Made by a program: the position numbers and the translations under genes
The notes under the pieces: generated by a model
Told to the model about the DNA's origin: nothing
What the model saw: only the letters and a program-made list of their open reading frames with translations
The model's database searches: none
In this document: positions 45,542-54,873 of the stretch, piece after piece
Layout: every line of letters starts with the position of its first letter
Numbering within the stretch: the first letter of the stretch is position 1
Source: NVTR01 sp965237505
GTDB lineage: Bacteria; Pseudomonadota; Alphaproteobacteria; Rhodobacterales; Rhodobacteraceae
DNA length: 64,000 nt
Reading direction: 5' to 3'
Assembly (NCBI GenBank): GCA_965237505.1
Contig: CBDEFR010000002.1
Coordinates: 62,001-126,000 of the forward strand

Positions 45542-46057
45542 ATGGCCGACAAAGCCGGATCAAACGGCTCTACCGAAGCCAAAGACGCAACCCAAGCTAA
45601 ACTAAAAGTGCTCGGACAATTCATTCGGGACATGTCGTTCGAAAACATCGTCGCGCAAAAAAGCATAACCGGTGATGTCGCGCCGGATGTTAACGTTCAA
45701 GTCAGCCTTGACGGCAAAAAACGCCCGGACGATTCTCAGTACGAAGTGAACTGCAAATTCAAGATTACCGCTAAAAACAAAGGTACCGAAACCACATTAT
45801 TCTTGATGGAGCTGGACTATGGCGGAGTTTTCCAGATCGAGAATGTTCCAAAAGAGCAGATTTACCCGTTTTTGATGATTGAATGCCCTCGGATGCTGTT
45901 CCCGTTTGCCCGTCGCATCGTGCACGATGTTATCCGTGACGGTGGTTTTCCGCCGCTGAACTTGGATACGATCGACTGGGTCGCTTTGTATCGCCAAAAT
46001 CTCACCCGTCAGACTGAGATTGCCAAGGCTGCCAAGTCAGCCGCGGCCAAATCCTAG
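45542..46057 (+). CDS. secB: Protein-export chaperone SecB
   Basis: A 171-residue tetrameric chaperone: FIRDMSFENIVAQKS, NVQVSLDGKKRPDDSQYEV, LDYGGVFQIENVP, IECPRMLFPFARRIV and GGFPPLNLDTIDW. It holds preproteins unfolded and delivers them to SecA. The ribosome site GCAGGAGAAA precedes it. Its stop overlaps the convergent dnaQ by 4 bp. Confidence 0.97.
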   Translation: MADKAGSNGSTEAKDATQAKLKVLGQFIRDMSFENIVAQKSITGDVAPDVNVQVSLDGKKRPDDSQYEVNCKFKITAKNKGTETTLFLMELDYGGVFQIENVPKEQIYPFLMIECPRMLFPFARRIVHDVIRDGGFPPLNLDTIDWVALYRQNLTRQTEIAKAAKSAAAKS

Positions 46058-46746
46058 CCGGATTTTTTCCAGAGCGCACCATCGCCCAAGCCGTCGATAA
46101 ATGCGGCGTGGGCGGCGGTCTCTTGCTCTGTCAACCTTGATCCTATCGGCTTTGGCCGTGGCCGCGGGTGACATTCATCGCCTTTGCTCGATCCGGATAA
46201 ATCGTGCGAAGTTCCGGCCAATGCTAAATCTGGCTGCCGGCCGCCGATAAGTTCCAGATAGACTTCAGCCAATATTTCGCTGTCAAGCAGTGCGCCGTGC
46301 AATGTTCGGTTGGAATTGTCGATACCGAAACGTCGGCAAAGTGCGTCTAGTGATGCCGGAGATCCGGGGAATTTTTTTTGGGCGATGGCAAGCGTATCCA
46401 CGGCTCGTTCCCAGGGCAGGCGCGGCAGATCCATCCAACCCAGCTCAGCGTTCAGAAATTTCATGTCGAAAGCGGCGTTGTGGATCACCAATTGCGCATC
46501 ACCAATAAAATCCAGAAACGCCTGCCCGATCTTGGCAAAAACCGGCTTGTCGCGAAGAAAATCATCGTCCAAGCCATGAACCTCAAGCGCGTCGGCGGGC
46601 ATCGCCCGTTCCGGGTTAATATATTGATGATATATGCGCCCTGTCGGCAGATGGTTGAGCAGCTCCACCGCGCCAATTTCGACAATCCGGTCACCGCCTT
46701 CTGGGTCAAACCCGGTGGTCTCTGTATCCAGAACGACTTCACGCAT
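46054..46746 (-). CDS. dnaQ: DNA polymerase III epsilon subunit (proofreading exonuclease)
   Basis: A 230-residue DEDDh exonuclease: Exo I VLDTETTGFDPEGGDRIVEIGAVEL, Exo II IHNAAFDMKFLNAEL, and Exo III LHGALLDSEILAEVYLELIGG with the catalytic His and Asp. It proofreads replication errors. ATG 46746 (MREVVLDTE) overlaps the coaE stop by 8 bp. Confidence 0.96.
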   Translation of the reverse strand: MREVVLDTETTGFDPEGGDRIVEIGAVELLNHLPTGRIYHQYINPERAMPADALEVHGLDDDFLRDKPVFAKIGQAFLDFIGDAQLVIHNAAFDMKFLNAELGWMDLPRLPWERAVDTLAIAQKKFPGSPASLDALCRRFGIDNSNRTLHGALLDSEILAEVYLELIGGRQPDLALAGTSHDLSGSSKGDECHPRPRPKPIGSRLTEQETAAHAAFIDGLGDGALWKKSG

Positions 46747-47344
46747 TGGCCAGTTGCCCTTTGATCTGAAGCACCAAATCATGCACCGCCGCACGTGCTT
46801 CTGCAAGCGACTTGGTCGGAATGATAACATCCGCATGGGCACGTTTTTCTGCGTCCGGCAGTTGCTTTGAAAGGATAACGTTCAGTTGGGTTTCCGTCAT
46901 TCCCGGTCGTTCAAGAACGCGGGCGCGTTGAACGTCCGTTGGCGCCGACACAACAACAACCATATCCATGTCCTCGCCCGCGCCGGTTTCAAACAATAGT
47001 GGAATATCCAGAGCGACGATCAGCGCGCGAGAACTGGTAAGGAATTCAGCTCGGTCCACGACCACAAGCGGGTGAACGACATTTTCGATCCGTGCCAGTG
47101 CCGAAGGATCGTTCGCCATCCATTTTTTCAATGCCGGGCGGCTTACAGCGCCGTCGATTACGGCTGCTGGATGAAGTCGCGCAATGCTCTCAACCGCCGC
47201 TCCGCCCACAGAATACAACCGGTGAACTGCTGCGTCAGCGTCCCAGACCAAAACGCCCTCGGCGGCGAACATATCCGCTGTGGTTGTTTTTCCCATACCG
47301 ATGGACCCGGTAAGGCCGATCACAAACGGCCGTTGCAACGTCAA
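46739..47344 (-). CDS. coaE: Dephospho-CoA kinase
   Basis: A 201-residue kinase for the last step of coenzyme A synthesis: P-loop IGLTGSIGMGKTTTADMF, VWDADAAVHRLY, HPLVVVDRAEF and LDIPLLFETG. It overlaps aroE (ATGA) upstream and dnaQ downstream in a maf-aroE-coaE-dnaQ operon. Confidence 0.96.
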   Translation of the reverse strand: MTLQRPFVIGLTGSIGMGKTTTADMFAAEGVLVWDADAAVHRLYSVGGAAVESIARLHPAAVIDGAVSRPALKKWMANDPSALARIENVVHPLVVVDRAEFLTSSRALIVALDIPLLFETGAGEDMDMVVVVSAPTDVQRARVLERPGMTETQLNVILSKQLPDAEKRAHADVIIPTKSLAEARAAVHDLVLQIKGQLANA

Positions 47345-48177
47345 TATCCCAAAACGACACGTCGGGTTTCTTCGTCGATGTCCGGGCGAACACCAAACCA
47401 GCGCTCAAAGCCCGGAGCAGCCTGATAAATCAGCATCCCCAGGCCATCAACCGTCGTGCAGCCGCGTTCTCTTGCGTGGCGCAATAGCCCGGTCTCCAAA
47501 GGCGTGTACACAAGATCGGTCACCACGGCCTTGGCCGACAGCGCGTCAAGCGGCACCCTAAGTTCTGGCTTTCCATCCATGCCAAGCGACGTGGAATTGA
47601 TCACTACGGTGGCCTGATCCAGCATGTTGCCGACCTTGACCCAATCAAATACCTGAACTTTGGTGCCAAATTCCGACTTCAAAGCATCTGCCCGCGCCCG
47701 GGTTCTGTTGGACAGCCGAACCTCGGGCACGCCGACATCCAACAGCGATGCCAGCACCGCCCGGGCCGCTCCGCCTGCCCCAAACACCGCAGCCGGCCCT
47801 GATTTCGGATCCCAGTCCGGCGCACCCTGGCGCAGATTCTCTATAAACCCGTAACCGTCTGTATTGTCGGCGTGGATTTTCCCATCCTGACGAAATATCA
47901 GCGTGTTTGCAGCGCCGATCAGCGCGGCACGATCGGTAATAATATCGGCCAGCCCAAGCACGGTTTCCTTGTGCGGGATCGTCACATTCGCGCCGACGAA
48001 TCCCATATTCGGCATTTCCTGAATTACCGCTGCGACATCTCTTTGGGCAACATCCAACGGGACATAATATCCGCGTATCGCATAGCGTTTTAGCCAATGC
48101 GAATGCAAAGCCGGTGACCGGCTGTGCGCGATCGGAGAACCTATGACAGCAGCGAGTGGAATTTTGTTGGCGCTCAT
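47341..48177 (-). CDS. aroE: Shikimate dehydrogenase
   Basis: A 278-residue NADP-dependent enzyme of aromatic amino acid synthesis: IGSPIAHSRSPALHSHWL (shikimate-binding), GANVTIPHKE with the catalytic Lys, DNTDGYGF, and the nucleotide-binding FGAGGAARAV. I use ATG 48177 (MSANKIPLA), which overlaps the maf stop by four bases. Confidence 0.96.
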   Translation of the reverse strand: MSANKIPLAAVIGSPIAHSRSPALHSHWLKRYAIRGYYVPLDVAQRDVAAVIQEMPNMGFVGANVTIPHKETVLGLADIITDRAALIGAANTLIFRQDGKIHADNTDGYGFIENLRQGAPDWDPKSGPAAVFGAGGAARAVLASLLDVGVPEVRLSNRTRARADALKSEFGTKVQVFDWVKVGNMLDQATVVINSTSLGMDGKPELRVPLDALSAKAVVTDLVYTPLETGLLRHARERGCTTVDGLGMLIYQAAPGFERWFGVRPDIDEETRRVVLGY

Positions 48178-48779
48178 CCGGTCACAGCTCCTCTTTGCGT
48201 CAGATAGCAAAGCAGTTCGATCAGCGGCAAGCCCAGAACGCTAAAATAGTCGCCTTCGATGCCGGAAAACAGCCGAATTCCCTCTTCTTCCAGCTTATAG
48301 CACCCTACAGAACGACGAACGCTGTGCCAATTTCGCTCCAGATATTCCGCCAAATATTCAGGTGACAGTTGTCGCATATGCATTCGGACGCGACCGACAT
48401 GACGCCATTGCGGCTCACCATTTTGACAGACTACAACTGCTGAGTGCAAACTGTGCCGCTCGCCAGCCAAGTATTGCAATTGGTTGACCGCATCGGCCAG
48501 ATCATGCGGCTTGTTCAACATCACTCCGGCCAGATCAAGCACTTGATCGCACCCAATCACCAGCGTGTCAGGGTCTTTTATGCTGACTTTGCGAGCCTTC
48601 GCCTGTGCCAGTGCATCGGCAATGTCCCGCGAGATTGCGCCCTCATTTTGCATCGAGGCGCGGATGGCATCCTCGTCGACCCGCGCAACGCGAACCTCAA
48701 ACTTGACCCCGGCACTCTGCAAGAGCGTCTGCCGGGCCTGCGACTCCGAAGCCAGAACAATTCGCTCAACCACATGCAT
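48174..48779 (-). CDS. maf: Maf-family nucleoside triphosphate pyrophosphatase
   Basis: A 201-residue Maf protein: LASESQARQTLLQSAGV near the N-terminus, DEDAI, LVIGCDQVLD, KPHDLADAVNQLQYLAG, and GIEGDYFSVLGLPL. It hydrolyses non-canonical or modified nucleotides. First gene of the operon running away from the candidate origin. ATG 48779 is chosen over an in-frame upstream start lying in the AT-rich region. Confidence 0.93.
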   Translation of the reverse strand: MHVVERIVLASESQARQTLLQSAGVKFEVRVARVDEDAIRASMQNEGAISRDIADALAQAKARKVSIKDPDTLVIGCDQVLDLAGVMLNKPHDLADAVNQLQYLAGERHSLHSAVVVCQNGEPQWRHVGRVRMHMRQLSPEYLAEYLERNWHSVRRSVGCYKLEEEGIRLFSGIEGDYFSVLGLPLIELLCYLTQRGAVTG

Positions 48780-48805
48780 AACTCTGTGCACTGCGCGGAC
48801 GTATC

Positions 48806-49190
48806 TGTGGGGAGAATTTGGGGACAAAATGCATAAGCATTAGGTGATCATAAATGTCCTGAACTTTGTCAAGAAGTCTAAATGAATCATCCACGGTGCA
48901 TTGCGCAATAACGCGGCTTGTGGATAGGTAGAATGCAGATCAAATAATATAATTTCATACCTGATTCATACAAGGTGATACTAGGTAACGCTTTGATAAT
49001 ACGTTATTAATTTTCACTAAATTAAAGTCCCTTGAGCACTTCTGCTTTATCCCCATAATATTCCCGCTGTGCATAGGCGGGTTAACAAATTGATAATCCC
49101 CATTATCCACTGCCCCAACTAAATCATCATCTTTTTCTTTCTAATATTTATTTATTAGATAGGGTCCGGCGAAATTGCCTGAACCGCAGG
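48806..49190. other. oriC: Candidate chromosomal origin (oriC)
   Basis: The 417-bp gap between maf and hemJ is much more AT-rich than its surroundings. It holds three sites with eight of nine bases of the DnaA box TTATCCACA: CTATCCACA (complement, 48919-48927), TTATCCCCA (49047-49055) and TTATCCACT (49103-49111). Weaker ones lie at 48806 and 48887, plus an AT block TAATATTTATTTATTAG (49143-49159) that could unwind. GANTC sites (CcrM) occur at 48884 and 48963. The nearby parS sites, parAB, rsmG-mnmG and rho are usual origin neighbours. Confidence 0.7.
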
Positions 49191-49196
49191 GAAAAG

Positions 49197-49649
49197 ATGG
49201 GTACGTTCCTGACATCGGCCTACCCCTGGGTCCTGTCCTTGCATGTGATCTCTGTCATCGCATGGATGGCAGGCCTGTTCTATCTGCCACGCCTGTTTGT
49301 CTATCACGTTGAACGGGATAAATCTGACGGCGACGGTGATGCGCTTTTTCAAATTATGGAGCATAGATTGCTGCGTGTGATCATGACCCCGGCCATGATT
49401 GCCACCTGGGTCTTTGGAATCATGCTGGTTTTCACGCCTGAGATCGTCGATTGGGCTGCTGTGTGGCCCTGGACCAAGACCGGTGCGGTCCTGGCGATGA
49501 CCTGGTTCCACCAATGGCTGGGTCTGCGCCGCAAGGAATTTTTGAAACAAAGGAACACTTTGACAGGCCGTCAATTTCGCCTGATAAACGAAGTGCCTAC
49601 TGTTTTGGTGATCATTATTGTTGTCTCGGTCATCGCGCGTCCGTTCTGA
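49197..49649 (+). CDS. hemJ: Protoporphyrinogen IX oxidase HemJ
   Basis: A 150-residue membrane protein of four helices: LHVISVIAWMAGLFYLPRLFVYHVE with conserved His and Arg, EHRLLRVIMTPAMIATWVFG, WTKTGAVLAMTWFHQWL and LINEVPTVLVIIIVVSVI. It oxidises protoporphyrinogen IX in haem and chlorophyll synthesis. AGGGAAAAG precedes ATG 49197. It is the first gene to the right of the candidate origin. Confidence 0.93.
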   Translation: MGTFLTSAYPWVLSLHVISVIAWMAGLFYLPRLFVYHVERDKSDGDGDALFQIMEHRLLRVIMTPAMIATWVFGIMLVFTPEIVDWAAVWPWTKTGAVLAMTWFHQWLGLRRKEFLKQRNTLTGRQFRLINEVPTVLVIIIVVSVIARPF

Positions 49650-49768
49650 TCAAACATTGACTCCTTCAATCGTCGCTATTATTTAGCCCGGCATCGGTCG
49701 TCCGACCGTGTTCAATCCCATGATCAAAATGACCGTACGCCATTTCTGGTCGGTCCCGGAATATACCC

Positions 49769-51040
49769 ATGATCCAAGAACGTTTGAATCTGTCTAATCT
49801 CAAGGCACACACCCCGCAAGACCTTTTGGCTATGGCCGAAGACCTTGAAATTGAAAATGCAACGACCATGCGCAAGGGCGATATGATGTTTTCAATTCTT
49901 AAAGAACGTGCTGAGGAAGGCTGGGAAATCTCTGGCGATGGTGCGCTTGAAATTCTGCAGGACGGATTTGGCTTTCTGCGTTCGCCAGAGGCAAACTATC
50001 TTCCGGGCCCTGATGATATTTATGTATCGCCGGATATGATCCGCGAGCATTCTTTGCGAACCGGCGACACTGTGGACGGCGTCATTCAAGCTCCAAACGA
50101 AACGGAAAGCTATTTTGCGATAACAAAAGTCACCTTGATAAATTTTGAAGACCACGAAAAAGCCAAGCACAAAATTAACTTTGACAACCTGACGCCGCTC
50201 TACCCGGATGAGGTTATGACGATGGAAGTGATAGATCCGGTCATGAAAGACCGCACCGGGCGCATAATCGATTTGGTGGCCCCAATCGGCAAAGGCCAGC
50301 GTTCCCTTGTTGTCGCACCGCCGCGCACCGGTAAAACAGTGATCTTGCAGAACATCGCCAACTCGATCGCATATAACCACCCGGAATGTTACTTGATCGT
50401 GCTGCTGATCGATGAGCGACCGGAGGAAGTTACCGACATGCAGCGCTCGGTAAAGGGCGAAGTGATATCGTCAACCTTTGACGAACCAGCAACCCGCCAC
50501 GTTGCAGTGGCGGAAATGGTAATTGAAAAGGCCAAGCGCCTGGTCGAACACAAGCGCGACGTCGTCATTCTGCTCGATTCAATCACCCGCCTGGGGCGTG
50601 CCTTTAACACCGTTGTGCCGTCCTCTGGCAAGGTGCTGACCGGCGGTGTAGATGCCAACGCGCTGCAACGCCCCAAGCGGTTCTTTGGTGCCGCCAGAAA
50701 TATTGAAGAGGGCGGCTCACTGACGATCATCGCCACCGCCCTGATCGACACCGGCAGCCGGATGGACGAAGTGATTTTCGAAGAATTCAAGGGCACGGGC
50801 AACAGCGAGATTGTGCTGGACCGCAAGATCGCCGATAAACGGGTGTATCCGGCGATGGACATTCTCAAATCCGGGACCCGAAAAGAAGAGCTGCTGATCG
50901 AAAAGGCCAACCTGCAGAAAACCTATGTCTTGCGCCGCATTCTGAACCCTATGGGTACCATCGACGCAATTGAATTTCTGCTTTCAAAGCTGAAGCAGAC
51001 CAAGTCCAACGCTGATTTTTTCGATTTTATGAACGCTTAA
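49769..51040 (+). CDS. rho: Transcription termination factor Rho
   Basis: A 423-residue hexameric RNA helicase: N-terminal LKAHTPQDLLAMAEDLEIE, RNA-binding DGFGFLRSPEANYLPGPDDIYVS, Walker A VAPPRTGKTVILQNIA, Walker B YLIVLLIDERPEEVTDM, and the C-terminal GGVDANALQRPKRFFGAARNIEEGGSL with secondary RNA-binding loops. The 119-bp leader has a small hairpin CGGTCG-TC-CGACCG at about 49696-49709. Confidence 0.97.
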   Translation: MIQERLNLSNLKAHTPQDLLAMAEDLEIENATTMRKGDMMFSILKERAEEGWEISGDGALEILQDGFGFLRSPEANYLPGPDDIYVSPDMIREHSLRTGDTVDGVIQAPNETESYFAITKVTLINFEDHEKAKHKINFDNLTPLYPDEVMTMEVIDPVMKDRTGRIIDLVAPIGKGQRSLVVAPPRTGKTVILQNIANSIAYNHPECYLIVLLIDERPEEVTDMQRSVKGEVISSTFDEPATRHVAVAEMVIEKAKRLVEHKRDVVILLDSITRLGRAFNTVVPSSGKVLTGGVDANALQRPKRFFGAARNIEEGGSLTIIATALIDTGSRMDEVIFEEFKGTGNSEIVLDRKIADKRVYPAMDILKSGTRKEELLIEKANLQKTYVLRRILNPMGTIDAIEFLLSKLKQTKSNADFFDFMNA

Positions 51041-51071
51041 CTTATTGTGAATAACAATTGGTTACGTAGAT

Positions 51072-52361
51072 ATGGATACGATCTATGCCCTCGCCAGCGC
51101 GCGCGGTAAGGCTGGCATTGCTGTGGTTCGCATTTCCGGATCGCGGGCATTCGCCGCTGTATGTTCTTTGGCCGGTTCTCTTCCTGAGCCTCGGCAATCA
51201 GCCGTGCGAATTCTGCGTGACGGACTGGGCGGCGTTCTGGACCACGCGCTGGTCCTGCCGTTTCGTGCTGGCCATAGTTTCAGCGGCGAGGATGTCGTGG
51301 AGTTGCACTTGCACGGCAGCGTCGCCACGATCAACGCTGTGCTGCGAAGCTTAAGCCGGATAGACGGATTGCGCCTTGCCGAGCCGGGCGAATTCACCCG
51401 GCGCGCGCTGGAAAACGAATGCCTGGATCTGACCCAAGTAGAAGGCCTGGCAGATCTGATCGACGCCGAAACGGAATCGCAACGTCGTCAGGCGCTGAGG
51501 GTCTTGTCGGGCGCGCTTGGCGAAAAGGCAGAAAATTGGCGCACTCAATTGATCCGTGCGGCCGCGCTTTTGGAAGCCACAATTGATTTTGCCGACGAAG
51601 ACGTGCCGGTTGATGTTGGCCCGGAAGTCGAGAGCCTGCTGAACGCAGTCAAGAGCGAATTGCGTGACGAAGCACAGGGAGCCTTGGTTGCAGAGCGCAT
51701 TCGCGACGGCTTCGAAGTCGCGATCGTGGGTCCGCCGAACGTCGGAAAATCAACGCTGTTGAACGCTCTTGCCGGTCGCGATGCCGCCATAACGTCTGAA
51801 TTCGCAGGAACAACGCGTGATGTCATCGAAGTTCGTATGGATTTGCGTGGATTGCCGGTTACGTTCCTGGACACGGCAGGCCTGAGAGACGCGGAAGACG
51901 CAATCGAGGCAATTGGCGTGAGGCGTGCAATTAATCGGGCCGAAGCTGCGGACCTGCGGGTATTTCTGAGCGACGGAATGTCAATATATCGTGGTCTGAG
52001 GCCAAGTGAACACGATATACAGCTGCGCGGAAAAGCTGATTTGATCCCAAGCAACGGCCCGGCGATTTCCGGGAAAACCGGGCAGGGCATTTCTGAATTG
52101 GTCGAAAACATTACAGGCAGTCTGGAATCCCGCGCCGCAAATGCTGCGACAGCCACCCGCGAGCGGCACAGACTGGCTATTGAATCAGCAATGAAAAGCC
52201 TGGACGCCGCCCATATTGAGCTAAGTCACGGCCCCGATCGGGCAGAGCTGGCGGCGGAAGAGGTCCGCAGTGCCGTTCGCGCATTGGAATCCCTTGTGGG
52301 CCGCGTCGATGTAGAGCATATCTTGGACGAAATTTTCGCCAATTTTTGCGTCGGAAAGTAG
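51072..52361 (+). CDS. mnmE: tRNA uridine-5-carboxymethylaminomethyl GTPase MnmE
   Basis: A 429-residue enzyme. The N-terminal folate domain begins MDTIYALASARGKAGIAVVRISG, a helical domain follows, and the G domain has VGPPNVGKSTLLNALAG (G1), FAGTTRDVIEV (G2) and FLDTAGLRDAED (G3). The C-terminus FCVGK carries the conserved Cys. With MnmG it modifies wobble uridines. It ends just before mnmG. Confidence 0.96.
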   Translation: MDTIYALASARGKAGIAVVRISGSRAFAAVCSLAGSLPEPRQSAVRILRDGLGGVLDHALVLPFRAGHSFSGEDVVELHLHGSVATINAVLRSLSRIDGLRLAEPGEFTRRALENECLDLTQVEGLADLIDAETESQRRQALRVLSGALGEKAENWRTQLIRAAALLEATIDFADEDVPVDVGPEVESLLNAVKSELRDEAQGALVAERIRDGFEVAIVGPPNVGKSTLLNALAGRDAAITSEFAGTTRDVIEVRMDLRGLPVTFLDTAGLRDAEDAIEAIGVRRAINRAEAADLRVFLSDGMSIYRGLRPSEHDIQLRGKADLIPSNGPAISGKTGQGISELVENITGSLESRAANAATATRERHRLAIESAMKSLDAAHIELSHGPDRAELAAEEVRSAVRALESLVGRVDVEHILDEIFANFCVGK

Positions 52362-52363
52362 GT

Positions 52364-54241
52364 GTGTTTCACGTGAAACATCGAGACTTTGATGTCATTG
52401 TCGTTGGTGGCGGTCATGCCGGCGCTGAGGCGGCCCATGCGGCGGCGCGGCTTGGTGCGCGCACGGCATTGGTTACGCTAAAGCGCGAAAGTATCGGCGT
52501 GATGTCGTGCAATCCAGCCATTGGCGGGCTCGGCAAGGGCCACTTGGTTCGCGAAATTGATGCAATGGACGGCGTGATGGGTCGGGTGGCTGACAGGGCA
52601 GGGATCCAGTTTCGTCTGCTGAACCGGCGCAAAGGCCCGGCGGTGCAGGGTCCGCGGGCTCAAGCAGATCGGCGTCTGTATATGAAGGCCATGCATGCCG
52701 AGTTCAACAATCAGCAAAATCTTACCGTCATCGAGGGCGAAGCCGTTGATTTTCTGATGAAAAACGGGGACGTGGAAGGCCTGATTCTTGCGGATGGTTC
52801 CGAGATCCTGGCAGGCGCCGTGATTTTGACGACCGGAACTTTTCTGCGCGGGGTGATCCATATTGGCGCAGAATCGCGCCCCGGCGGGCGTATTGGTGAC
52901 TGGCCATCCGTGAGGCTGGCAGAACGTATCGACAGTTTTGGCCTGTCATTGGGCCGTCTGAAAACCGGAACTCCGCCACGGCTTGATGGCCGAACCATCA
53001 ATTGGGACAGACTTGAACGCCAGCCGGGCGACGACGACCCGGTGATGTTTTCATATTTGTCAAACGCTCCATCGGCACGCCAGGTCAGCTGTGCTATCAC
53101 CCACACAAACGAAAGGACGCACGAAATAATCCGTGAAAATCTTTCGCTATCGGCGATGTACGGCGGGAAAATTGATGGTGTCGGGCCAAGATACTGCCCG
53201 TCGATTGAAGACAAAGTTGTCCGCTTTGCCGACAAGACATCGCATCAGATTTTTCTGGAGCCCGAGGGACTTGATGATCCCACAATATACCCAAATGGCA
53301 TATCGACATCGCTGCCGCTGGATGTGCAAGCAGAATACGTAAATTCCATTCAAGGGCTTGAAAACGCAGAGATTACTCAACCGGGCTACGCGATTGAGTA
53401 TGATTATATTGACCCGCGCGCGTTGACTCCATCGTTAGAGCTCGCCGATGTGCCAGGTTTGTTTCTGGCAGGCCAGATTAATGGCACGACAGGCTACGAG
53501 GAGGCGGCCGCACAAGGGTTGGTGGCAGGTTTGAACGCGGCCCGCAAAGCAATGCGTAGCGAGCCGGTAACATTCAGCCGGTCAATTTCTTACATCGGTG
53601 TGATGATCGATGATCTTGTCACCCGCGGCGTCACCGAGCCATACCGAATGTTCACGTCACGCGCCGAATTCCGGTTGTCGCTGCGTGCCGACAACGCCGA
53701 CCAAAGACTAACACCGCTGGCGATCCGCCTAGGTTGGGTGTCTTCGCGACGCGCGCAGGCCTTTGCAAGGAAAATGGACTTGCTTGAACGGGCCCGGTCA
53801 CAGCTTGAGAGCGCCAAGTATTCGCCACAACAAGTAATTGCGGCTGGAATTCGGGTCAGTGAAGACGGATCGCGGCGCTCTGCCTACCAATTGCTGTCGT
53901 TTCCAGACGTCACTTTTGAACACCTGTGTGAGCTGGACGCATCACTTGCAAAAGTCGATGCAAATACACGTGCGCAACTGGCGCGGGACGCGCTCTATGC
54001 CAATTACATTGCCAGGCAGCAACGTGATGTTGACGCCGTTATGCGCGACGAAGCTCATGAAATTCCAGCATATTTTGATTACGCTTTGCTCAGGGGACTG
54101 TCCAACGAACTGCTTGTTAAATTGTCCCAAGTGCGCCCGGCGACGCTGGCCCAGGCTGGCCGAATAGAAGGGATGACCCCGGCAGCCTTGACACTAATTC
54201 TCGTCAGGATTCGGCAAGCCAAATGGAAGCGGACTGCTTGA
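52364..54241 (+). CDS. mnmG: tRNA uridine-5-carboxymethylaminomethyl enzyme MnmG (GidA)
   Basis: A 625-residue FAD enzyme: VIVVGGGHAGAEAAHAAARLG, MSCNPAIGGLGKGHLVREIDA, RLLNRRKGPAVQGPRAQAD and LFLAGQINGTTGYEEAAAQG. I use GTG 52364, which gives the N-terminus MFHVKHRDFDV and places parS at codons 1-6; an upstream start would overlap mnmE. Partner of MnmE. Its stop overlaps rsmG (TGATG). Confidence 0.96.
   Translation: MFHVKHRDFDVIVVGGGHAGAEAAHAAARLGARTALVTLKRESIGVMSCNPAIGGLGKGHLVREIDAMDGVMGRVADRAGIQFRLLNRRKGPAVQGPRAQADRRLYMKAMHAEFNNQQNLTVIEGEAVDFLMKNGDVEGLILADGSEILAGAVILTTGTFLRGVIHIGAESRPGGRIGDWPSVRLAERIDSFGLSLGRLKTGTPPRLDGRTINWDRLERQPGDDDPVMFSYLSNAPSARQVSCAITHTNERTHEIIRENLSLSAMYGGKIDGVGPRYCPSIEDKVVRFADKTSHQIFLEPEGLDDPTIYPNGISTSLPLDVQAEYVNSIQGLENAEITQPGYAIEYDYIDPRALTPSLELADVPGLFLAGQINGTTGYEEAAAQGLVAGLNAARKAMRSEPVTFSRSISYIGVMIDDLVTRGVTEPYRMFTSRAEFRLSLRADNADQRLTPLAIRLGWVSSRRAQAFARKMDLLERARSQLESAKYSPQQVIAAGIRVSEDGSRRSAYQLLSFPDVTFEHLCELDASLAKVDANTRAQLARDALYANYIARQQRDVDAVMRDEAHEIPAYFDYALLRGLSNELLVKLSQVRPATLAQAGRIEGMTPAALTLILVRIRQAKWKRTA
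52365..52380. promoter_or_regulatory. parS: parS site 1
   Basis: A perfect 16-bp ParB binding palindrome, TGTTTCACGTGAAACA, lies in the first codons of mnmG, where it encodes part of FHVKH. It is 3.3 kb upstream of parB and 3.2 kb from the candidate oriC. Confidence 0.95.
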
Positions 54242-54873
54242 TGCAGCAAAAAGACGGGCGCCAGGCGTTTTGTGATATATTCATTGTTTCACGTGAAACA
54301 TTGGCGCGCCTGGACACATACAATATTCTGTTGCGTAAGTGGACGCCAACGATAAACCTGATGTCTCGATCGGCACTGAACGATCTATGGTGGCGAAATA
54401 TCATTGATTCAGCGCAGATATATGATCTAGCTGGCAATTGCGGTGAGCATTGGGTTGATATTGGGTCTGGCGGCGGATTTCCGGGGATTGTGGTGGCGAT
54501 TCTGGCCGCTGAAAAGCACCCAGACAGGCGATTTACGCTCATAGAAAGCAATCTGCGCAAAGCCACATTTCTGCGAACGGTGGCGCGTGAATTGGATTTG
54601 CCGGTGAATATTATTGCCGACCGAATTGAAAATCTTGACCCATTGCAAGCCGACATAATCTCTGCACGTGCGCTTGCGCCATTGAAATTGTTGCTAAAAT
54701 ACGCCGAATCGCACCTCAATCCGTCTGGACAGGCGCTATTTCATAAGGGCGCGTCATTTCGCCGGGAACTGTCCGAAGCTCTTGAATCGTGGACGTTTCA
54801 GAGCAATGAATACACCAGCATAACCGACGGCGCGGCCGTTGTTCTTAGCCTTGGAGACATCAAGCGTGTCTGA
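54241..54873 (+). CDS. rsmG: 16S rRNA (guanine527-N7)-methyltransferase RsmG (GidB)
   Basis: A 210-residue methyltransferase: DTYNILLRKWTPTINLMS, the SAM-binding WVDIGSGGGFPGIVVAIL, LIESNLRKATFLRTVAREL and ISARALAPLKLLL. ATG 54241 overlaps the mnmG stop, although ATG 54223 is also in frame. A parS site lies at codons 15-20. The gene ends inside the parA start region (8-bp overlap with GTG 54866). Confidence 0.94.
   Translation: MQQKDGRQAFCDIFIVSRETLARLDTYNILLRKWTPTINLMSRSALNDLWWRNIIDSAQIYDLAGNCGEHWVDIGSGGGFPGIVVAILAAEKHPDRRFTLIESNLRKATFLRTVARELDLPVNIIADRIENLDPLQADIISARALAPLKLLLKYAESHLNPSGQALFHKGASFRRELSEALESWTFQSNEYTSITDGAAVVLSLGDIKRV
54285..54300. promoter_or_regulatory. parS: parS site 2
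   Basis: A second perfect copy of TGTTTCACGTGAAACA, inside rsmG (encoding part of VSRET). The two sites are 1.9 kb apart and share this position inside mnmG/rsmG with many alphaproteobacterial chromosomes. Confidence 0.95.
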
